Shown here in pieces: positions 58,541 through 64,000 of a stretch of 64,000 nucleotides of DNA. Positions within the stretch are counted from its first letter, which is position 1. Each line of letters begins with the position of its first letter. The notes below the pieces were generated by a model. The model ran no database searches. It was not told the DNA's origin and worked only from the letters and a program-made list of their open reading frames with translations. This stretch comes from Bifidobacterium criceti (GTDB lineage: Bacteria; Actinomycetota; Actinomycetes; Actinomycetales; Bifidobacteriaceae). The position numbers and the translations under genes are program-made. Location of the stretch: positions 170,076 to 234,075 of the forward strand of contig NZ_MVOH01000017.1 of the NCBI RefSeq assembly GCF_002286935.1, in the 5' to 3' direction.

Positions 58541-59347
58541 ATGGCACAGACATGCACGATCGGATTCATCGGATTCGGCAACATGGGACAGGCGATCGCC
58601 CGCGGGCTCGTCGAGGCGGGGACGGTCGACGGCTCGCAGATCGTGGCCTGCGCGGCCCACTATGACAAACTCCTCGAAACGACGGGCGCGATCGGGGCGC
58701 AGGCCCTCAAGGACGCGAAGGAGGTCGTCGACGCCGCGGACGTCGTCGTCGTCGCGATCAAACCGCACCAGATCGAGACGGTCATCAGGCCGGTCGTCGA
58801 GGACCTCGCACGCTCCGACAAGTTCGTCGTGTCGATCGCCGCCGGATGGACGCTCGCGCGTTTCACGACGATGATGGGCGAGATGAGCGAACTCATCCAT
58901 CTGCAGTGCACGATTCCGAACACGCCGATGGCAGTCGGCAAGGGCGTGCTCGTGACCGAGACCGACAACACGCTCACCGACGCGCAGCGCGCCGTCTTCG
59001 AAGAGGTCTTCGGTTCGATCGCGCTCATCGAACGCGTCGACGGTGACCATATGGACATCGCGATGTGCCTCTCCGGATGCGCGCCCGCATTCACCGACAT
59101 GTACATCGAGGCGCTCGGCGACGCCGGCGTCAAATACGGGCTGCAGCGCGCGACCGCGTACCGGCTCGCAGCGAAGATGGTCGAAGGCGTCGGCGCGCTG
59201 TACATGGCGACAGGCACGCATCCCGGGGCGATGAAGGACGCCGTATGTTCGCCTGGCGGCACGACGATCAAGGGCGTCGCCTCACTTGAGGAGAGCGCGT
59301 TCCGCGGCGCCGTCATCCGCGCCGTCGACGCGATCGAACAAGGCTGA
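58541..59347 (+). CDS. proC: Pyrroline-5-carboxylate reductase
   Basis: ProC reduces pyrroline-5-carboxylate to proline, the last step of proline synthesis. The 268-residue protein has the NAD(P)-binding IGFIGFGNMGQAIARGL at its start, VVVAIKPHQ, IPNTPMAVGKGV, CLSGCAPAF and the C-terminal substrate block HPGAMKDAVCSPGGTTIKGVASLE. ATG 58541 is used because GGAAAGGAACGAC lies just before it; ATG 58523 would add six residues. Its neighbour upstream is a proline peptidase-like gene, so both may feed proline pools. Confidence 0.93.
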   Translation: MAQTCTIGFIGFGNMGQAIARGLVEAGTVDGSQIVACAAHYDKLLETTGAIGAQALKDAKEVVDAADVVVVAIKPHQIETVIRPVVEDLARSDKFVVSIAAGWTLARFTTMMGEMSELIHLQCTIPNTPMAVGKGVLVTETDNTLTDAQRAVFEEVFGSIALIERVDGDHMDIAMCLSGCAPAFTDMYIEALGDAGVKYGLQRATAYRLAAKMVEGVGALYMATGTHPGAMKDAVCSPGGTTIKGVASLEESAFRGAVIRAVDAIEQG

Positions 59348-59411
59348 ACCTCCTCGGCGCGCACGTGGACGGCTGGCGGCGTTGACGAGCGGCAACGCTA
59401 CAGTGGGCGGT

Positions 59412-60500
59412 ATGTCTCTTACCATCGGAATCGTCGGACTGCCGAACGTCGGCAAGTCCACCATGTTCAATGCCCTCACCCGCAACAACGTGCTCGCCGA
59501 GAACTACCCATTCGCCACAATCGAGCCGAACACCGGCATCGTGCCGCTTCCCGACGACCGTCTGCCGGTGCTCGCCAAACTCGTGCACACCGAGAAGATC
59601 GTGCCGGCGACGGTCACGTTCGTCGACATCGCGGGCATCGTCAAAGGCGCGTCGGAAGGCGAAGGCCTTGGCAACAAGTTCCTCGCGAACATCCGCGAGG
59701 CGGATGCGATATGCGAGGTCGTGCGCGCGTTCGAAGACGACGACATCGTGCACGTCAACGGACACGTCGATCCGGCGGACGACATCGATACGATCAACAC
59801 CGAACTCATCCTCGCCGATCTGCAGACGATCGACAACGCGCTGCCGAAACTCGAAAAGGATCTGCGTGGCAGGAAAATCGAACCGTCGTATATGGACGCC
59901 GTGAAGCAGGCGAAGGCGATCCTCGAATCCGGACGCACGATCGACGCGGCGGCACAGGCAGGTGAAATCGACAAGAACGATGTCCGCGACCTCCATCTGC
60001 TCACCGCGAAGCCGTTCATCTACGTGTTCAACGTCGATGACACCGAATTGACGAACGACGCGTTCAAGAAGAAACTCACCGACCTCGTCGCCCCAGCGCC
60101 CGCGATCTTCCTCAACGCGCAGTTCGAGGCAGAACTGACCGAACTCGACGAGACGGACGCCCGCGAGATGCTTGAGGATGCGGGTCTGTCCGAATCCGGC
60201 CTCGACCAACTCGCGCGCGTCGGATTCGACATCCTCGGCCTGCAGACCTTCCTGACGGCGGGCGAGAAGGAAGTGCGCGCCTGGCAGATCCACAAGGGGT
60301 GGACCGCGCCGCAGGCCGCCGGCGTCATCCACACCGATTTCGAAAAGGGCTTCATCAAGGCCGAGGTCGTCTCCTATGACGACTTCGTCGCCGCGGACGG
60401 CTCGATCGCGAAAATCAAGGAGGAAGGCAAGCTGCGCCTCGAAGGCAAGGACTACGTGATGCAGGACGGCGACATCGTCGAGTTCAAGTTCAATGTCTGA
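59412..60500 (+). CDS. ychF: Ribosome-binding ATPase YchF (Obg family)
   Basis: This 362-residue Obg-family P-loop protein binds ribosomes and, unusually, prefers ATP. It has the P-loop GLPNVGKST (about 9-17), FVDIAGIVKGASEGEGLGNKFL (G3), VFNVDD in the base-recognition (G4) position and a C-terminal TGS domain with FIKAEVVSYDDF and YVMQDGDIVEFKF. The ATG lies at 59412 with a weak GGCGG SD. It is the last core gene before the acquired region. Confidence 0.94.
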   Translation: MSLTIGIVGLPNVGKSTMFNALTRNNVLAENYPFATIEPNTGIVPLPDDRLPVLAKLVHTEKIVPATVTFVDIAGIVKGASEGEGLGNKFLANIREADAICEVVRAFEDDDIVHVNGHVDPADDIDTINTELILADLQTIDNALPKLEKDLRGRKIEPSYMDAVKQAKAILESGRTIDAAAQAGEIDKNDVRDLHLLTAKPFIYVFNVDDTELTNDAFKKKLTDLVAPAPAIFLNAQFEAELTELDETDAREMLEDAGLSESGLDQLARVGFDILGLQTFLTAGEKEVRAWQIHKGWTAPQAAGVIHTDFEKGFIKAEVVSYDDFVAADGSIAKIKEEGKLRLEGKDYVMQDGDIVEFKFNV

Positions 60501-60520
60501 GCGACTGTAGCGTCACGATA

Positions 60521-60581
60521 CGAAAACGGCGGAATCCCAACGGTTCACGGGTTGTGAGCCATACGGAATCCGCCGTTTTCG
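60521..60581 (+). terminator. Terminator after ychF
   Basis: CGAAAACGGCGGA (60521-60533) pairs exactly with TCCGCCGTTTTCG (60569-60581). An inner GGTTCAC/GTGAGCC pair extends it. T-runs in both arms make it plausible in either direction. Confidence 0.7.
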
Positions 60582-60634
60582 CGTCTTGGGTGAAATGGCG
60601 GAACGAGCCACGTCCGCGACCGATTGCGCCACGG

Positions 60635-60671
60635 ATAGAGTGCTCATAGAGTGCCCTAGTGAACAGGGCAC
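60635..60671 (+). promoter_or_regulatory. Direct repeat and hairpin upstream of the integrase
   Basis: ATAGAGTGC occurs at 60635-60643 and 60646-60654, two units separated by 2 bp. The second overlaps a GTGCCCT/AGGGCAC hairpin (60651-60671). This is the kind of structure seen at integrase operators or recombination arm sites. Which applies cannot be decided here. Confidence 0.4.
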
Positions 60672-60716
60672 CCAAACGGCGCACGACGACGCGCTCGCCG
60701 ACCACAGGAGACCGAC

Positions 60717-61961
60717 ATGCCAACGACACGACGCACCAAAGGAGCCGGCAGCGTATTCCAGGACAAACACGGCATCTGGCACTTCCGACGCGACATCGGC
60801 CCCGACCCCGTCACCGGACGACGGCGCACCGTCGAAGCCAAAAGCAAAAACAAGGCGCTCGCGCGCCAACGCTACGAGGAGAAGGTGGCCGAATACCAGC
60901 GCACCGGCGTCCTTCCCGGCGCCAAAAGCCCACGCGTCGCGGACTACGCCGAACGCTGGCTCGCCGACTACCGCACCCGCGTCAAACCGAACACCTACAC
61001 CACGCGCGCCGGACGCATCAAGGCATGCTGCGAGGTCATCGGCTCCATCCGCCTCGACCAGCTCACGCCCGAACACATCAGGCTTACGATGCGCACCCTC
61101 GGCGCACGCCTCGCCCCGAGCACACTCAAGGACCACTACGTCAGCCTCAAGATGATGCTCGACCAGGCCGAACTCGACGGCCTCATCCCGATCGACCCAT
61201 GCCGCAAGGTCAGACCACCCCGCGTCGAACAGACCAAGACACGCATCCTCGACCCCGACCAGCCCAGAAAACTCATCGAGGCGGTCCCCGCCATCGGGCA
61301 CACCGAACACAGACCATCGGACACCGACGACGACACGGAGACATGGACGCTGCTCTTCGAGATCGCCTTCATGACCGGACTGCGCCCGGGGGAGCGACGC
61401 GCCCTCATGCCCTACCAGCTCGAAACACGACGCGGCATCCACGGCATCAACGTATGCCAGCAGATCCAACGCTACGGCACCCCCGACCGCGCCATCATCC
61501 CGAAATGGCTCGATGCGACCCACCTATGGGGCGCCCTATGGCTCACCACGCCCAAAACCGCCGCCGGACGCCGATTCGTACCACTGCCCGACGGACTATG
61601 GCAGCGTCTGCACGACCGCATCCGCAGGCTGCACATCGGCGACCACGACCTCGTCTTCACCACCCACCTCGGCCGCCCCGTCAGCGACAGCAACGAACGA
61701 CGGCACTTCAAGGCCGCGCTCGCCGCCGCTGGACTGCCCGACGTCAAACTCTACAGCGCCCGCCACTGGACCGCCACGATGACCGCGCTCGCCGACATGC
61801 CCGACGACGCCCGCATCGCCATCATGGGCCACACCGACCCCGCCATGACCAGACGCTACACGCACCGCGACATCGTCTCCATAGCCGGACTCATGGCGCA
61901 GGCCATCCCGGACATCGCCTCCGACGTCATCGAAGCGGAAATCATCGATGAAGACGCGTGA
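60717..61961 (+). CDS. Tyrosine site-specific integrase (phage/ICE type)
   Basis: The 414-residue recombinase has an N-terminal arm-type DNA-binding domain (GAGSVFQDKHGIWHFRRDIG), a core-binding SAM-like domain (about 70-165) and a C-terminal catalytic domain with Arg223 (TGLRPGERR), Lys in PKTAAGRRFVPLP, Arg349 in YSARHW (Tyr in place of the usual first His), His372 in MGHTDP and nucleophile Tyr381 in RRYTHRD. All catalytic residues except the box-II His are present. ACAGGAGACCGAC precedes the ATG. It follows ychF rather than a tRNA and is followed by a lower-GC cassette in the opposite direction. Confidence 0.9.
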   Translation: MPTTRRTKGAGSVFQDKHGIWHFRRDIGPDPVTGRRRTVEAKSKNKALARQRYEEKVAEYQRTGVLPGAKSPRVADYAERWLADYRTRVKPNTYTTRAGRIKACCEVIGSIRLDQLTPEHIRLTMRTLGARLAPSTLKDHYVSLKMMLDQAELDGLIPIDPCRKVRPPRVEQTKTRILDPDQPRKLIEAVPAIGHTEHRPSDTDDDTETWTLLFEIAFMTGLRPGERRALMPYQLETRRGIHGINVCQQIQRYGTPDRAIIPKWLDATHLWGALWLTTPKTAAGRRFVPLPDGLWQRLHDRIRRLHIGDHDLVFTTHLGRPVSDSNERRHFKAALAAAGLPDVKLYSARHWTATMTALADMPDDARIAIMGHTDPAMTRRYTHRDIVSIAGLMAQAIPDIASDVIEAEIIDEDA

Positions 61962-62065
61962 AACACCGACGGCTCATATCAACGTTCATGGTTCGAACGA
62001 TTCGGCTGCCATCTCGTTCATCGAGCGGCGGCCTCCGAACATGGCGTACACGATTTTGCTGGACA

Positions 62066-62509
62066 CTATCGGTCGGTTTGCGTTCCGGTGCTCTGTCCCT
62101 CGTCGGAATACAGGGCAGGAATCGCCGGTATGAGTTCTGATGGCATTTCATGCATTCTGAATATCTGCACGAAATCGGCCCTTGCGTACGGCCATGCCGT
62201 CAGCGCTTCGAGTTTGGGATCATCGCGTTCGTTCTCATCTTCCGGAACGAACCGGGCGGCGTAATGCAACTCGACCACGAACTTCGATGCACTCTCATCC
62301 GCATCCCTGTCGGTCTCGAGGTTCTTCTCCGCTTGGGCGGATGGACGTATCAGAATAGCATAGGTGATTTCATAGGGCCATGGTTTTTCGCCAGCCGGAA
62401 CGTTACTGGCGTACGTGATCTCCACGGAGAAGTTATCCCCCAAAGGGGTCTCGATATCGTTCATGGAATGCTGCCCCATGAGCATGATCTGTTCAAGCCT
62501 CATTCGCAT
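62066..62509 (-). CDS. SecB-like chaperone of a toxin-antitoxin-chaperone type module
   Basis: The 147-residue protein has beta-rich segments (FSVEITYAS, YEITYAILIRP, FVVELHYAARFVP) and a C-terminal block TAWPYARADFVQIFRMHEMP (about 105-124). That block resembles the SecB signature in which a WPY-R helix is followed by a -GLP--LP turn. No other SecB is expected in this Gram-positive lineage except in such cassettes. The start ATG overlaps the antitoxin stop (TGATG) with GGGGAG upstream, so it is translationally coupled to the XRE gene. In known TAC modules the SecB-like chaperone protects the antitoxin from degradation. Assignment is by motif only. Confidence 0.6.
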   Translation of the reverse strand: MRMRLEQIMLMGQHSMNDIETPLGDNFSVEITYASNVPAGEKPWPYEITYAILIRPSAQAEKNLETDRDADESASKFVVELHYAARFVPEDENERDDPKLEALTAWPYARADFVQIFRMHEMPSELIPAIPALYSDEGQSTGTQTDR

Positions 62510-62889
62510 CACGCTCCCCACATCGAAGAGGCGACCCCGCTCCTGCGCCCATCCGACCATGTGCTTGCTATGCGCTCGCGGCCTCTCTGCTTGCTGAGCT
62601 GAAGCTTGGCATGTCTGCGACCATGCGGCAATAGCTCGGCCGGCTCGACATGGTAAGTGATGCGGATGCCGACTTCGATGGCATAGTCGTTGAGTCTGTC
62701 GAGCAACCCGGTGCGTCCGTTTTCGATCTGGGATACGTATCCCTGCGTCACTCCCATCTCGTCCGCGAGATCCTCCTGACGCATGCCTCTCATCTCCCGC
62801 ATGGCGACGAGCTTGCGCAGCAGCGCATGTGCCTCCGCGTAGTTGTCGAATGCGAGCTCTCTGTAATCATATGCAGGTGCCTGTGCCAT
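62509..62889 (-). CDS. XRE-family HTH antitoxin-like regulator
   Basis: The 126-residue protein has an XRE helix-turn-helix (MRGMRQEDLADEMGVTQGYV, about 33-52, then SQIENGR) and a basic, variable C-terminus (about 88-126) where chaperone-addiction tails lie in known TAC antitoxins. GGAGAGTGATC precedes ATG 62889. It sits between the SecB-like gene, with which it overlaps by one base, and the toxin-like remnant. The 51-bp gap upstream is AT-rich and contains a palindrome, so this protein could repress its own promoter. Confidence 0.75.
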   Translation of the reverse strand: MAQAPAYDYRELAFDNYAEAHALLRKLVAMREMRGMRQEDLADEMGVTQGYVSQIENGRTGLLDRLNDYAIEVGIRITYHVEPAELLPHGRRHAKLQLSKQRGRERIASTWSDGRRSGVASSMWGA

Positions 62890-62915
62890 GATCACTCTCC
62901 TCTTGATATTAGATA

Positions 62916-62926
62916 TAGTAATACTA
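62916..62926 (-). promoter_or_regulatory. AT-rich promoter/operator before the XRE gene
   Basis: TAGTAATACTA is an 11-bp palindrome inside the 51-bp gap between the toxin-like stop and the antitoxin start. On the minus strand TATATC and TAATAT nearby could act as -10 elements. Base composition contrasts sharply with the surrounding genome. Confidence 0.45.
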
Positions 62927-62940
62927 CCGTCCAGGGGATA

Positions 62941-63431
62941 CTAGGAGCACACCCATCCGCCTTCGGCGCACCGCGAGCAGGTCTCGATTGCCGCGGTGAT
63001 GAAGTCGTCCTGCTCGGCATGAATCGCTCCATCATCGCCGCTGGATACATCCTTACGGTGAATCAGCAACCCGAAAATCACGCCGGTGTGATCCTCCGGC
63101 TCGGCGTCGTAGTGCCTGATGAGCACCTGCCGGCCATTCCCCGGCAGCAACGACGTATGGAAGCCCCAATGGAACTCGAACATGGGGGCCGGAGCCTCCT
63201 TCGACCGCGCCAGATGAATCACATCGCTACCAGGAGTCAGTTGACCCTTGGCTGCGGCCAGCAGCATCTCCTCCACATTGGCGGAGAGCAACATCCGGAA
63301 CTTGTTGAAACGCTGTGGTCCCAGCAATTTCTTGTTAAGCAGCTCATTCGCGCACCTCAACGCGAACCAATCCGCAACCTTACGCTCGGTCGTCTCCTCA
63401 TCCGAATCGATATGCTCACCATGCCATTCGT
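62941..63431 (-). pseudogene. Toxin-like gene, 5' end removed by ISL3 insertion
   Basis: An open frame of about 163 codons ends at TAG 62941-62943 and runs back without a good start into the IS end at 63432. Only a TTG at 63360 or an internal ATG at 63294 could initiate, neither with an SD. The N-terminal part EWHGEHIDSDEETTERKVADWFA recalls the end of ImmA/IrrE-type metallopeptidase motifs. The later RQVLIRHYDAEPEDHTGVIFGLLIHRKD with the closing EQDDFITAAIE resembles small toxin-like ORFs of actinobacteria. I cannot name the family. Position before an XRE and a SecB-like gene suggests the toxin of the module. Confidence 0.5.
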
Positions 63432-64000
63432 GGCTCTTCTCAAGTTAGTGTGTAAGGGCCGTGCTTCATCATTGCTTGTGTGATAGAAAAATTGAATGAG
63501 GAAACACGGCCTGAACCCGAGTTTATCGTGTTCGACCCCCAACGTTTCCTTGGTTTGGATGAGATGGGTCTTCGTGTGCTCTCGTGGCGGCGTCTTGGCA
63601 GGCCGGACGGCCCGGGATTAAGGCAGATCAGGTGCGAGCCGGACTCGCACGACGCACGCTGGTGCCCCTCGTGCGGCGCGTATGCCAGGGTGCGTTCGTC
63701 GTGGCTGCGCACGCTGGCGCATGTGCCCTACGGCGACGACGCGGTGCATCTGCTGGTGCGCGTGCGCCGCTACGAGTGCGTGCCGTGCTCACGCTCGTGG
63801 AGCGATGATCTTGAGGCGGTGGGCGCCGGCAGGGGCGTGTTGAGCGTGCCGGCGGTGATGTGGGCGCTGCGGCGCGTGTGCCTGGACTCGATGACTGTCT
63901 CGGCGTGCGCCAGGCTGCTTCATGTGGCATGGGCGGTGGTCGACCGGGCGGTGCGCGAGCAGGGCATGCTGCTGCTCGAGCAGGCCGACCGGTTCTCCTC
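63432..64000 (+). mobile_element. ISL3-family insertion sequence, left part (continues beyond window)
   Basis: The left end starts with GGCTCTTCTCAAGTTAGTGT at 63432, matching the GGCTCTT ends typical of ISL3-family elements, and leads into an ISL3-type transposase 60 bp further. The right end, its inverted repeat and the second target copy are outside the window. The predicted target duplication would include 63424-63431 (ISL3 elements usually duplicate 8 bp). Confidence 0.7.
63492..64000 (+). CDS. ISL3-family transposase, N-terminal part
   Basis: The frame is open from TTG 63492 to the right edge (169 codons). Residues about 57-100 form a zinc ribbon (WCPSCGAYARVRS...RYECVPCSRSW) of the ISL3 type. 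A helix-turn-helix region follows (VPAVMWALRRVCLDSMTVSACARLL, about 118-142). The catalytic DDE domain is beyond the window. The start may instead be GTG 63528 (VFDPQRFLGL), as neither codon has a clear SD. Confidence 0.82.
   Translation, partial: MNEETRPEPEFIVFDPQRFLGLDEMGLRVLSWRRLGRPDGPGLRQIRCEPDSHDARWCPSCGAYARVRSSWLRTLAHVPYGDDAVHLLVRVRRYECVPCSRSWSDDLEAVGAGRGVLSVPAVMWALRRVCLDSMTVSACARLLHVAWAVVDRAVREQGMLLLEQADRFS

Noticed and set aside
62650..63483. Plus-strand frame of 277 codons across the TAC-like region
   Set aside because: Runs across two minus-strand genes and into the IS end; no SD, no recognisable domain.

Overview
The window is high-GC actinobacterial chromosome, most likely Bifidobacterium or another member of the Bifidobacteriaceae. 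The reasons are: pyruvate formate-lyase with its activase; the order tig - clpP1 - clpP2 - clpX; the actinobacterial cell-division protein SepH; a DUF4193 zinc-ribbon protein next to dut and rel; a second ParC-like topoisomerase A subunit; and strong SD sequences with many GTG starts. The species cannot be fixed from this sequence alone. Almost all of 1-60500 is ordinary core genome. The only clearly accessory stretch is the right end (about 60600-64000).

Layout. 1-11000: the C-terminal end of an Lhr helicase, a GRP-type sugar transporter, parC, a two-gene FHA-FHA-ABC ATPase/permease system, a phosphodiesterase-like hydrolase and sepH. 11000-15760: DUF4193 protein, dut, the (p)ppGpp synthase/hydrolase rel, a cyclophilin and a HAD phosphatase; rel and the cyclophilin converge on a 78-bp perfect palindrome. 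16000-22450: methionine ABC importer metQ-metN-metI with an M20 amidohydrolase, nadE and a small conserved protein. 22650-26170: pflB and pflA with two CRP-like sites upstream. 26260-33390: RNase D, trigger factor, a ClC-type channel, clpP1P2 and clpX. 33495-37450: two identical tRNA-Arg(ACG) genes, a MalY/PatB C-S lyase, nhaA and a LOG-family protein. 37470-45520 (minus strand): O-methyltransferase, sdhB-sdhA, the dprA-yifB-yraN competence/DNA-processing cluster and a pyridoxal kinase. 45870-60500: O-acetylhomoserine sulfhydrylase, an ECF energising module without an S component, a MacB/FtsX-type ABC exporter, a NarL-type two-component system whose kinase carries a second degenerate module, an S33 peptidase, proC and ychF.

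60700-64000 looks acquired. A tyrosine integrase follows ychF. Converging on it is a lower-GC minus-strand cassette read as [toxin-like ORF]-[XRE antitoxin]-[SecB-like protein], the arrangement of toxin-antitoxin-chaperone (TAC) modules. An ISL3-family element, which runs off the right edge, has cut off the 5' end of the toxin-like gene. The remnant antitoxin and chaperone keep their own AT-rich promoter/operator region. This is the most interesting part of the window.

Several genes fit one physiological picture. Anaerobic pyruvate metabolism (pflB/pflA) may be under a CRP/GlxR-like regulator. Sulfur amino acid supply (metQNI, MalY-like lyase, MetY) may share a motif upstream of metQ and metY. 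Protein quality control is represented by tig, clpP1P2, clpX and a cyclophilin. Most transcription units end in strong GC-rich hairpins, many without a long U tract, as is usual in high-GC actinobacteria.
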